Source: CAZMXS01 sp964570325 (GTDB lineage: Bacteria; Verrucomicrobiota; Kiritimatiellia; CAIQIC01; CAZMXS01). From it: a stretch of DNA of 11,773 nucleotides. A model generated the notes under the pieces. It saw nothing but the letters and a program-made list of their open reading frames with translations. It did no database searches and was not told the DNA's origin. Location of the stretch: contig CAZMXS010000102.1 in NCBI GenBank assembly GCA_964570325.1, forward strand, positions 1 through 11,773, given 5' to 3'. Position 1 is the stretch's first letter. Every line of letters starts with the position of its first letter. This document shows positions 1 to 6,251 of this stretch, one piece after another. The position numbers were made by a program, and so were the translations under genes.

Positions 1-374
1 ACTGCAGCCTCCCGTAGGAGTCTGGGCAGTGTCTCAGTCCCAGTGTGGCTGACCATCCTCTCAGACCAGCTACCCGTAAGCCTTGGTGAGCCGTCACCTC
101 ACCAACAAGCTGATAGGACGTGGGCTCATCTCCAAGCGACAGGCCTTGCGGTCCCCGCCTTTAGACATCCTCCCATGCGGGAGGAGACCACATTCGGTAT
201 TAATCCGCCTTTCGGCAGGCTATCCCCAACTTGGAGGTAGATTACCCGCGCGTTACTCACCCTTCCGCCACTTTCACCGGCACTATATTGCTATAACACC
301 GGATCTCGTTCGACTTGCATGCCTAATCCACGCCGCCAGCGTTCGTTCTGAGCCAGGATCAAACTCTCCGTAAA
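1..374 (-). rRNA. rrs: 16S ribosomal RNA, 5' part (cut by window edge)
   Basis: Read on the minus strand, the universal 27F primer site (AGAGTTTGATCCTGGCTCAG) lies at 348-367, so the mature 5' end is near 374 by analogy with E. coli. At the other end, 4-21 is an exact copy of the EUB338-IV probe sequence GCAGCCTCCCGTAGGAGT (E. coli 338-355). The EUB338-I form has GCT where this has GCA. Only about the first 370 nt of the gene are present. The stretch between the two landmarks is some 16 nt longer than in E. coli, so V1/V2 are slightly expanded. The EUB338-IV variant is known from Lentisphaerae relatives, which supports a Lentisphaerota/Kiritimatiellota placement; this fragment alone does not settle the phylum. 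Short open frames on either strand here are spurious. Confidence 0.97.
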
Positions 375-387
375 TAAATACGTGAGC

Positions 388-411
388 CGTCCGCGCCTTG
401 CGGCACAGACG
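388..411 (-). other. Leader RNA hairpin with GNRA (GCAA) tetraloop
   Basis: In minus-strand RNA, 411-402 pairs with 397-388 as a 10-bp stem capped by the loop GCAA (401-398), a stable GNRA tetraloop. Two of the pairs are G-U only when read as minus-strand RNA; on the plus strand the same positions are C-A mismatches. That indicates a structure formed in the rRNA transcript. It lies 13 nt before the 16S 5' end, so it may take part in leader folding or 5'-end maturation; this role is inferred. Confidence 0.65.
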
Positions 412-479
412 TTTTATTGACCCATTGATCCCGTTTTTACACGTGATCGTATTGCGCACAAGCTCTACATCACATCACA

Positions 480-499
480 CCACTTCTGATTCGAAGTGG
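480..499 (-). other. Leader hairpin downstream of boxA
   Basis: A perfect 7-bp inverted repeat (CCACTTC / GAAGTGG) at 480-486 and 493-499 with a 6-nt loop, just downstream of the boxA-like site in the rRNA leader. No U-tract follows, so it is not a terminator. It may shape the antitermination region or pre-rRNA folding. Confidence 0.5.
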
Positions 500-517
500 G
501 ATGCGAACTATTCAATT

Positions 518-528
518 GTCAAAGAACC
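518..528 (-). promoter_or_regulatory. boxA-like antitermination site
   Basis: The minus strand reads GTTCTTTGACA, close to the bacterial rrn boxA consensus (TGCTCTTTAACA), which as RNA binds NusB-NusE (S10) to start processive antitermination. It sits about 100 nt downstream of the inferred start and about 145 nt before 16S, preceded by a hairpin at 541-566. Sequence similarity and position fit; function is inferred. Confidence 0.7.
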
Positions 529-540
529 AAAAAAAACCAT

Positions 541-566
541 AACCTCCGTTCCTCTTCCCAGAGGTT
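541..566 (-). other. Leader hairpin upstream of boxA (boxB-like position)
   Basis: A 6-bp inverted repeat (AACCTC / GAGGTT, 541-546 and 561-566) encloses a 14-nt loop. It precedes the boxA-like site by about 12 nt in the transcript, the position boxB takes in E. coli rrn leaders. The stem is short and the loop large, so the assignment is tentative. Confidence 0.4.
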
Positions 567-631
567 AAAAACAACAACAAAAACTGGTATGAGCATCAGT
601 ACTAACCCAATGCCCGTTTAATTCTGTGATG

Positions 632-693
632 AATATATGAGGGCCCCGTTAATTTGTCAATCGGTCTTTTTAATTTTTTTTCTCTTTTTTTTC
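632..693 (-). promoter_or_regulatory. rrn promoter with UP-like A-tract element
   Basis: On the minus strand a perfect -35 box TTGACA (660-655) is followed after exactly 17 bp by TATATT (637-632), a near-ideal sigma-70 promoter. Immediately upstream, 667-693 reads as nearly unbroken A-tracts (two runs of eight A separated by G, then AATTAAAAAG), the form of an UP element that binds the RNA polymerase alpha C-terminal domains at strong rRNA promoters. Transcription would begin near 624-625. The promoter lies just beyond the argH terminator, so 16S is driven independently of the operon behind it. Confidence 0.85.
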
Positions 694-702
694 ATCAACA
701 GA

Positions 703-726
703 AAAAGCCTGATTTTCAAGGCTTTT
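703..726 (-). terminator. Intrinsic terminator after argH
   Basis: Minus-strand hairpin with an 8-bp stem AAAAGCCT/AGGCTTTT (726-719 with 710-703) and an 8-nt loop. The descending arm runs into a T-run (TTTTTC), 17 nt after the argH stop codon. The stem has only a three-base GC core, so strength is uncertain, but placement and U-tract fit a rho-independent terminator closing the operon before the rrn promoter. Confidence 0.65.
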
Positions 727-742
727 CCATCTGTCCGCCGTG

Positions 743-2119
743 TTAGCGCGGCTTGCCAAGTAATTTTTTTTCCACCCGCGCGATCATCTTTTCATCGGCA
801 CGGACCAGCGCCTGCAATTCCGCTACTCGGCGCAACAGCGCATCAAAATCCAATCCGGCGCTGGCGCCCAGATGCGTTTTAAGCGCGATTGCCCGATACG
901 GATCCATGCGCACCAGCTCGCCTAGATTCGTTTTCACGTGGTGATATGCATCGCGAAACGGCATGCCTTCCCCCACCAGCTCCAGTGCCCGGTCTGTGGC
1001 GAATACATCCGGCGTAAACCCCTTCAGCAATGCCTTACGATTCACCGTCAAGCGCCCGGCGAGCAACGCCAGGATGCGCAAGCAGGCACGGGTCGTATTC
1101 AGCGCCTCAATGAAGGGCTCCTTGGCCTCTTGGATGTCACGGTTGTAGCCGGAGGGCGCCGAGCGCAGGATGTCCTGCACCGCCAGCGATGCGGCCATGA
1201 CCCGCGCAGCCTTGGCACGCACCAGCTCCAGTACGTCCGGATTGCGCTTCTGCGGCATGATACTGCTGCCCGTGCAAAACTCCGCCGGCAGCGCGAAGTA
1301 GCCAAACTCGGGCATGGAATACAGAATCAAATCCTGTGCAAGGCGCGACACCGTAATCATCACCTGACTCAAGGCGGACAGGATGATTGCCTCCATCTTG
1401 CCGCGCGCATTATTGGCGTAGAGCACATTGTGCACCGGCCGGCTGAACCCCAGCAAATCGGAGACGCGCTGGCGGTCAATCGGCAGCGGCACGCCATAAC
1501 TGGCGGCCGACCCCAACGGGCATTGATCGTTCAGCTCATAGGCGTTAATAAGCAATGCTGCATCATCCAGCAGGCTTTCCGCATGCGCCGACGCCCACAG
1601 ACCAACTGAACTGGGCATGGCCGGCTGCATGTGCGTGCGCCCCACCATGGGGTCCGCTGCATGCTCAATGGCGAAGCGCACCAGAGTGTCTGCCAAAACC
1701 GCAACCTCGTTCAAGGTTCCCAGCAACTGCTGTTTGGCATAAATCCGCATATCCACAGCCACTTGGTCATTGCGGCTGCGCCCGGTGTGAACCTTCTTGC
1801 CCAAGTCGCCCAGTTCCGCAGTCAATTCACGCTCTATGGCCAAGTGCACATCCTGATCCTGCAGGCTAATGCGGAATCGGCTGGCCTTCGCCCTGCGGAC
1901 TATGTCGGCCAGCGCGGCCAGTACCTTCCGGCATTCTGTCGAACTGATGATGGGCGGTCGGACCGGCATCTCCGAAAGCATGATCACATGCGCCGCCGTG
2001 CCCAGGCAATCGGCCGCGACCAGCGCCAAATCCAACTCCGCATCGCGCCCTGCGGTGAATTCGAGAACCGCAGCATGGATCACCCCCACCGTTGTCTTTT
2101 GTCGCTGGTTATTTTTCAT
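743..2119 (-). CDS. argH: Argininosuccinate lyase
   Basis: This cytosolic enzyme splits argininosuccinate into arginine and fumarate, the last step of arginine synthesis, and belongs to the fumarase/aspartase superfamily. Family motifs are intact: TGRSRNDQV (112-120), the region around RTHMQPAMPSS (161-171) with the general-acid histidine, and the signature GSSIMPQKRNPD (284-295) with the catalytic serine on the mobile loop. The length of 458 aa is normal. The N-terminus lacks the WGGRF start of E. coli-type ArgH, and the 228-250 segment (HNVLYANNARGKMEA) differs from the common NSLDAVSDRD form, so it belongs to a divergent branch. The start is supported by AAGGAAGGA about 9 nt upstream. It is last in the minus-strand operon, 68 bp after the preceding gene and followed by a hairpin terminator. 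Superfamily membership is certain; ArgH is much more likely than another lyase because of TGRSRNDQV. Confidence 0.93.
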   Translation of the reverse strand: MKNNQRQKTTVGVIHAAVLEFTAGRDAELDLALVAADCLGTAAHVIMLSEMPVRPPIISSTECRKVLAALADIVRRAKASRFRISLQDQDVHLAIERELTAELGDLGKKVHTGRSRNDQVAVDMRIYAKQQLLGTLNEVAVLADTLVRFAIEHAADPMVGRTHMQPAMPSSVGLWASAHAESLLDDAALLINAYELNDQCPLGSAASYGVPLPIDRQRVSDLLGFSRPVHNVLYANNARGKMEAIILSALSQVMITVSRLAQDLILYSMPEFGYFALPAEFCTGSSIMPQKRNPDVLELVRAKAARVMAASLAVQDILRSAPSGYNRDIQEAKEPFIEALNTTRACLRILALLAGRLTVNRKALLKGFTPDVFATDRALELVGEGMPFRDAYHHVKTNLGELVRMDPYRAIALKTHLGASAGLDFDALLRRVAELQALVRADEKMIARVEKKLLGKPR

Positions 2120-2157
2120 CTTCCATCCTTCCTTGCGGCTGCCGTCAGCGTATTGGA

Positions 2158-2199
2158 TTGACGGCGCGAGTCAAGCCGGCGCCGCATTCACGGCGCCGG
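2158..2199 (-). other. Tandem hairpins at the gene junction before argH
   Basis: A perfect 9-bp GC-only inverted repeat (CCGGCGCCG at 2176-2184, CGGCGCCGG at 2191-2199) has a 6-nt loop that contains the TGA stop of the upstream gene. A second stem (TTGAC / GTCAA, 2158-2162 and 2170-2174) follows at once. Neither is followed by a U-run, so simple intrinsic termination is unlikely. An attenuating or mRNA-stabilising element that sets argH expression relative to its operon is possible; this is inference. Confidence 0.55.
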
Positions 2200-3561
2200 T
2201 TGCGGGAGTGGTTGGGCGCGTCCCTCATAGGCATCCAGGTACGCCCGCAGCGGAGCCGACAACAACGACCCCGCGCCGCCGGTTTCCCCCAACACTTCCA
2301 AACGGTCCAGATAATCCGTCCGCGCCTGAACACTCCGTTCCCAATCCAGTCGGGCCTTTTCAGCGTTCGCCAGCAAGCTGCGCAAGCGGGACTCCGCCGG
2401 ACTGGGCCGCAACAACCTTCCGAACCAGCTGCGCCGCCCGCAACGCGCCAGCGCCCGGGAAAAAAATGTATACTGGTCAATCACCGCGCGGAATTCAGCT
2501 GGTTGCCCAACCGCCAGTCCCCCCAGCATCAAGCACAGCCGGTCCGCCAACGCCGGCACGCAATCCGCATGGCGCCGCGCGATCAAGTCCGCTAACGCCA
2601 GCGACGCAGGCCAGTCGGAACCGCATGGCACTCCCAACTGCGCCGGCCGCACTTGCAGCGCCGCGCGCAACTCCGCCAGACGCGACGCGGCACCGTCATT
2701 CACCATCCGCGCCCCTTCCGCCTGCCGCGCCATCCACAAGTCAAAATCGCGTTGAGCCTGTCCCATGTCGGCGCGGTTGAGCGCCTGCTGCGCGATCCAG
2801 TCGGGAGGCAGCGACCCGGTTGCCGCCAGTTCACCACACAGCCGCGCAATCAGCGCGGACGACGTGCTGCGGCTCATCATCCAGGCCACACCGCAGGCGG
2901 CCCAATCCTTCTCGATCCAGTGCCCGGGCGGCAGATATGTCATCAACCACAGTTCGCGCACGGAGAGGGTGCGGCCCGCCCGCCACTCGCCGACCACCGC
3001 CGCCACACTCGCGGCGCGCCACTCGGGATATAAATTCCGGCTCACGCCCACCGCCAGCCAATCGGGGGTTTCACCTGCTTTCCGCTGCCGCTGGGCTTCG
3101 CTTTGAGCAGCCACCACCCAACGGTTCAAGAGTAGCCAGCAAATCCCGTCCAGAATATCGCCACGCTCCACCGCCCCTGGGTTTTCGATCATCAGTTTCT
3201 GCTGCAACATGCCTCCCACCCAACCCTGCGCCCGGATAACGCGCGCCGGTTTGCTCGAACTGGCATCACCAACCACCACGCGAACCGGATTATGGCGGGT
3301 GAGCGGCAGTGCGGTGCCGGCAAGTTGCTCGAGCCGGGCGGCTACATCCTCCAAATCCGCCGCCAGCGCGACATTGCCGGCCGCGCCGAAACCCATGACC
3401 GCAAAACGGCGCCCGGCGCTGAATACCGCCTGGTTTTCCGAATTTGTCCGCTCCGCCACAGGTGGCGCAAAATCACTCGCCGATACGCCCTGAAAAGCGG
3501 CTAACGCGAGACCGCTTATGATCTGGCACCAGCGCGCCATACCCCTTGCGCTGCCTTTCAT
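2188..3561 (-). CDS. Secreted protein of unknown function, possible inactive gluzincin-like protein
   Basis: I do not recognise a named family. The protein (457 aa) starts with an export signal: basic residues, then a hydrophobic stretch IISGLALAAFQGVSA (14-28) with likely cleavage near VSA-SD. The middle resembles peptidase-MA/gluzincin domains in layout: a helix LLLNRWVVA (143-151) where HExxH would be expected, then PDWLAVGVSRNLYPE (166-180) resembling the PxWLxEGxAxY helix that carries the third zinc ligand, then a segment like those facing the active site. No HExxH is present, so if the likeness is real it is a pseudopeptidase. The C-terminal third is Arg/Ala-rich and helical, with a charged probable coiled coil (about 385-425). 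Its ATG overlaps the dtd stop (ATGA), implying translational coupling. ATG codon 8 (at 3540), preceded by AAGGGG, is an alternative start giving a more usual signal peptide. Confidence 0.75.
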   Translation of the reverse strand: MKGSARGMARWCQIISGLALAAFQGVSASDFAPPVAERTNSENQAVFSAGRRFAVMGFGAAGNVALAADLEDVAARLEQLAGTALPLTRHNPVRVVVGDASSSKPARVIRAQGWVGGMLQQKLMIENPGAVERGDILDGICWLLLNRWVVAAQSEAQRQRKAGETPDWLAVGVSRNLYPEWRAASVAAVVGEWRAGRTLSVRELWLMTYLPPGHWIEKDWAACGVAWMMSRSTSSALIARLCGELAATGSLPPDWIAQQALNRADMGQAQRDFDLWMARQAEGARMVNDGAASRLAELRAALQVRPAQLGVPCGSDWPASLALADLIARRHADCVPALADRLCLMLGGLAVGQPAEFRAVIDQYTFFSRALARCGRRSWFGRLLRPSPAESRLRSLLANAEKARLDWERSVQARTDYLDRLEVLGETGGAGSLLSAPLRAYLDAYEGRAQPLPQPAP

Positions 3562-4013
3562 TCCTGCGTGCGGCCACGGCTTTCCATGATAATCGTCACC
3601 GGGCCATCATTGACCAGTTCCACCTGCATGTGCTCGCCGAATACACCGGTCTGCACGACATGGCCCATAGCCCGCAACCGACCCACCAGCACCTCATACA
3701 GCCGGTTGCCTTCAACCGGCGGCGCAGCTTCGATGTAGCTGGGGCGGTTACCCTTGGCGCAATCCCCATACAACGTGAACTGGCTGACGACAAGGAACTC
3801 GCCCTTGACGGCGTCAATGGAATCATTCAGGCGCCCTTGGGAATCATCGTAAATGCGCAGTTGAGAAACCTTACGGGCAAGATAACCGGCATCCGCATCG
3901 GTATCCCCGCGCGCCACACCCGCGAGCACCAACGCACCGGGACCGATGCGGGCCACAACAGTCCCAGCCACTGAAACCTGGGCCCGTTGAACTCGCTGGA
4001 CCACCAGTTTCAT
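3558..4013 (-). CDS. dtd: D-aminoacyl-tRNA deacylase
   Basis: This cytosolic proofreading enzyme hydrolyses D-amino acids (and glycine mischarged on tRNA-Ala) from tRNA, keeping D-residues out of translation. The length of 151 aa and the start MKLVVQRVQRAQVSV are typical. Diagnostic motifs are present: SQFTLYGD (77-84), NRPSYIEAA (89-97) and NDGPVTI (135-141), whose Gly-cisPro dipeptide (G137-P138) makes the chiral pocket that rejects L-amino acids. The gene lies 32 bp after the ABC-class ATPase gene and overlaps the next ORF by 4 bp, so it is co-transcribed. A small inverted repeat (ACCGG/CCGGT, 4027-4040) occupies the upstream gap, and the ribosome binding site is weak (GGAAATTGAGAC-ATG). 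Nothing suggests loss of activity. Confidence 0.96.
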   Translation of the reverse strand: MKLVVQRVQRAQVSVAGTVVARIGPGALVLAGVARGDTDADAGYLARKVSQLRIYDDSQGRLNDSIDAVKGEFLVVSQFTLYGDCAKGNRPSYIEAAPPVEGNRLYEVLVGRLRAMGHVVQTGVFGEHMQVELVNDGPVTIIMESRGRTQE

Positions 4014-4045
4014 GTCTCAATTTCCGACCGGATCACCGGTTGACT

Positions 4046-5767
4046 TCAACCGGCAACACTGGAAATGCGCAGGGTGCGCAGACGATTTAAAGCCATGGCA
4101 ATCTCGTAACGCCGAGGTCGCGCCAAGTCGCCGCGCAGTTCGCGGGTCAGCGTTTCCAAGCCCTCCGTGCTCAAGTCGCGGTCAATCAAGTCCAGTATTT
4201 CACGGATGGGGCGCGCCTGATCCATGTAGCGCAACTTGGCGTAATAAAGGATCCGGCCAATGGTACGGGTCTGATAGACGTCCGCCAATTGCCGGATGCC
4301 GCGCAGGTCAATCGCGGAGCGACCGAACTCCAGCAGGTGGATGTCCACCGCCCGGATACTTGCATCGTTACGACCCAGGCTGGGATCAATGCTGCTGGGC
4401 ACGATCCAGCGGTTTTTGTCCGCCAATCCGGCCAAGTCCTGAACCTCGGGCTTCGGCCCGGGCGCTTCACGCACTAGTTTCTTGGCATCGGCCGTGATAT
4501 CGCTCAAGCGGAAATTATCTATTCGTAAAATGGTGTCAGCCAGCGGGATGAACTCCGCAATGCAGGCGGAGCCCGCCACGACCAGCGAGACCCCCAGTTC
4601 TTTGGAAAACTGCGCCGCCCGCAGCGCTAACGGCGTCACCGCGCGCGTAGCGCCATTATAGAGCGCCGCAGTCCGCGAATCCTGGGTAATGAACTCCGGC
4701 GCCGAATCCGCTTCGTCAATCAGCATGACACGGGCGCCGACTTCCAACAGTTCCATCGCCGTGGCCGCTTGAGCGGCGCAGGCATCCGCGTTCTCGCAGG
4801 TCAGGGGACGTTCCAAGCTGACTTCCTGCCCTGGCTGGCGAATGAACGGGCTGACATCCACGCGCTGGATGCTGCGCCCGGTTTCGGCGGCCAGGTAAAC
4901 GGCATCCGGCACCGTGATAACCAGCTCGCGTCCATCGCCGGGAATGTGGTTATAGATGCCTGCTGCCAGGGCGTGCATCAGATCAATGCGACCGGAATAA
5001 GCGTCGCCGATGATCAGCGTGATGCCGGCAGGGATGCCCACGCCGCGAATCGTACGATCCTTCGCCACCGGCACCTCGCTGATAAGCGCGTCCGGCGCGG
5101 CAATCGGCTGCAATCGGGCATAATTCGGCAGATCGGAACCGGCGGCGCGCGCCACCAAGGCGCCCTCGGCCACAAAACTGACCCAGCCGCGGGTAGGCAA
5201 CACCTGGCGAATCCGATCGGCGTCCTCCATCAAATCAACGAACTCCTCGATTTCATCAGGCGGCAGGTTGCAGTAAATGAGCGCCGAATTGACGACTTCG
5301 GGCAAATCTTCGAAGAAGATTTCCTTGGCTCCGGCACCGGAAACCAAGCCGCGATGGGCAGGGAGCCGGACATAAACCCGGGCTTCAACATATTCCTCTG
5401 TGACCAGAAGAGAGGAGCGCGGCAGGATCTTCTGGCCCGGGCAGGCAATGGACAACCGTCGGCGCGAGATGCCCTCGTCATCATAACGGGAAAGGGCGTC
5501 AATTTGCGCCGCCACTCGGCGGGTCAGATAATCTTCCAGGGCAGTCCGGCGCACCGGCGTGTTAAACAAATGCGGCGGGAAACCGGCAATGTGTTGCGGG
5601 ACGCGGAGAATGAACAGGTTGGCCGATTCGTCGGCGTCTTCTTGAATCCGGTTAAGTTTCAGGACATAACGGGAGAAATCAAAATCGCCGATGAGCCGCT
5701 CATATTCCGCCGCGTCTTTCCGGTCAATACTGTTGAGAATATTGAAAAACTCTTCCTTGTCTCTCAT
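4046..5767 (-). CDS. ABC-class predicted ATPase (PF09818-like) with degenerate P-loop
   Basis: The 573-aa protein matches the layout of the 'predicted ATPase of the ABC class' family (COG3044 type): an N-terminal domain (about 1-235), then an ABC-like core with the segments GVGIPAGITLIIG (242-254), IYNHIPGDGRELVIT (271-285) and DVSPFI (304-309). From memory the family P-loop reads GGGYHGKSTLL; here it is GDAYSGRIDLM (254-264), with Arg260 for the Walker lysine (codon at 4988-4990) and Ile-Asp for Ser-Thr. The ABC signature, about ASGSTSQAAN in the family, is NADACAAQAA (326-335). Walker B is kept: VMLIDEADSA (347-356). ATP hydrolysis is therefore doubtful. The family has no established function. 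The start is supported by AAGAGG 9 nt upstream. It lies 42 bp after fmdB and 32 bp before dtd. The reading frame is otherwise intact and well formed, so this is divergence and not decay. Confidence 0.85.
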   Translation of the reverse strand: MRDKEEFFNILNSIDRKDAAEYERLIGDFDFSRYVLKLNRIQEDADESANLFILRVPQHIAGFPPHLFNTPVRRTALEDYLTRRVAAQIDALSRYDDEGISRRRLSIACPGQKILPRSSLLVTEEYVEARVYVRLPAHRGLVSGAGAKEIFFEDLPEVVNSALIYCNLPPDEIEEFVDLMEDADRIRQVLPTRGWVSFVAEGALVARAAGSDLPNYARLQPIAAPDALISEVPVAKDRTIRGVGIPAGITLIIGDAYSGRIDLMHALAAGIYNHIPGDGRELVITVPDAVYLAAETGRSIQRVDVSPFIRQPGQEVSLERPLTCENADACAAQAATAMELLEVGARVMLIDEADSAPEFITQDSRTAALYNGATRAVTPLALRAAQFSKELGVSLVVAGSACIAEFIPLADTILRIDNFRLSDITADAKKLVREAPGPKPEVQDLAGLADKNRWIVPSSIDPSLGRNDASIRAVDIHLLEFGRSAIDLRGIRQLADVYQTRTIGRILYYAKLRYMDQARPIREILDLIDRDLSTEGLETLTRELRGDLARPRRYEIAMALNRLRTLRISSVAG

Positions 5768-5809
5768 CGCCCTGCACCTCTTTATATTTCAGGAGCCCAA
5801 CCGCCACCT

Positions 5810-6115
5810 TCAACCGGCGGCCGCGGATGCGCCGCCACTTTTCTTAGCCGACACCGATTTGGCCTCGGATTTGGCTTCAGTCTTGGTTCCGGAAGCCGAT
5901 TCCTTTTCCGCTTTGGCCGCCTTGTGGTAGCCTTCGCTACGATAATCTGTAGCATAAAAGCCCGAGCCCCGAAAAATCACCCCAGCGCCAGTACCGATCC
6001 TGCGGCGCACCCGGCCCCGGCACTGCGGACAGGTTTTCAGCGGCGCCGCCGAAATGGACTGGAACCGTTCAAAGACATGGCCGCATTTTGAACATTCGTA
6101 TTCGTATGTTGGCAT
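5810..6115 (-). CDS. FmdB-family zinc-ribbon protein
   Basis: The first 40 residues are the classic FmdB/CxxC regulatory domain: MPTYEYECSKCGHVFE with CSKC (8-11), then CPQC (29-32), together a four-cysteine zinc ribbon. The protein of 101 aa ends in a low-complexity Lys/Ala/Ser/Glu tail (about 68-101), a common trait of the family that is probably disordered. The name comes from a formamidase-locus protein proposed to be a regulator; the molecular role is unknown in general, so regulation of this operon cannot be claimed. It is the first gene of the operon and follows a strong promoter, with an AAGAGAG purine stretch about 8 nt before the ATG. Family identity is confident, function is not. 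Confidence 0.9.
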   Translation of the reverse strand: MPTYEYECSKCGHVFERFQSISAAPLKTCPQCRGRVRRRIGTGAGVIFRGSGFYATDYRSEGYHKAAKAEKESASGTKTEAKSEAKSVSAKKSGGASAAAG

Positions 6116-6165
6116 TGTAAATCTCTCTTCACCCTTCCAGTCTCAATTTCTCAACAAAGTGTGAT

Positions 6166-6195
6166 AATATACGGACCGCCTTTGAAAATTGTCAA
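6166..6195 (-). promoter_or_regulatory. Promoter of the fmdB-ABC-dtd-unknown-argH operon
   Basis: The minus strand carries a perfect TTGACA (6195-6190), an 18-bp spacer and TATATT (6171-6166), 50 bp before the fmdB start codon. The hexamers are identical to those of the rrn promoter at 632-660, which supports one consensus for the housekeeping sigma factor here. It lies 57 bp beyond the glycosyltransferase stop codon, so the operon can be transcribed independently of the genes behind it. No operator-like repeat is evident. Confidence 0.75.
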
Positions 6196-6251
6196 ATAAT
6201 CCCCGACATTAATCCCGTCTATGCGAAATTGGGGTGCTGCATACTAGATAT

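Larger units (their letters stand above)
375..625 (-). other. rRNA operon leader (pre-16S 5' region)
   Basis: About 250 nt of transcribed leader lie between the inferred start of transcription (about 624-625, seven nt after the -10 box) and the 16S 5' end. The region is AT-rich, has no credible ORF and holds three hairpins and a boxA-like site, listed separately. In transcription order it reads hairpin (566-541), boxA (528-518), hairpin (499-480), GNRA-capped hairpin (411-388), 16S. A stem-loop followed by boxA is the order of nut-type antitermination regions in rrn operons. The leader would also be expected to pair with the 16S trailer for RNase III processing, but the trailer is outside the window. 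Confidence 0.75.

Noticed and set aside
43..373. Plus-strand open frames (65 and 96 codons) in the left end
   Set aside because: They are antisense to 16S rRNA.
541..566. Leader hairpin considered as a transcription terminator
   Set aside because: The stem is only 6 bp with a 14-nt loop and no U-run follows; its place before boxA fits an antitermination element better.
938..2161. Long plus-strand frames opposite argH (223 and 176 codons)
   Set aside because: Shadow frames of a GC-rich gene; the minus-strand argH motifs account for the sequence.
4769..6091. 440-codon plus-strand frame opposite the ABC-class ATPase and fmdB
   Set aside because: Long but antisense to two well-supported genes. 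It crosses the fmdB/ATPase junction and shows no family motif; its length reflects codon bias on the other strand.
6196..6251. Terminator after the glycosyltransferase gene
   Set aside because: Only a CCCC...GGGG pairing with a large loop can be drawn; no U-tract hairpin.
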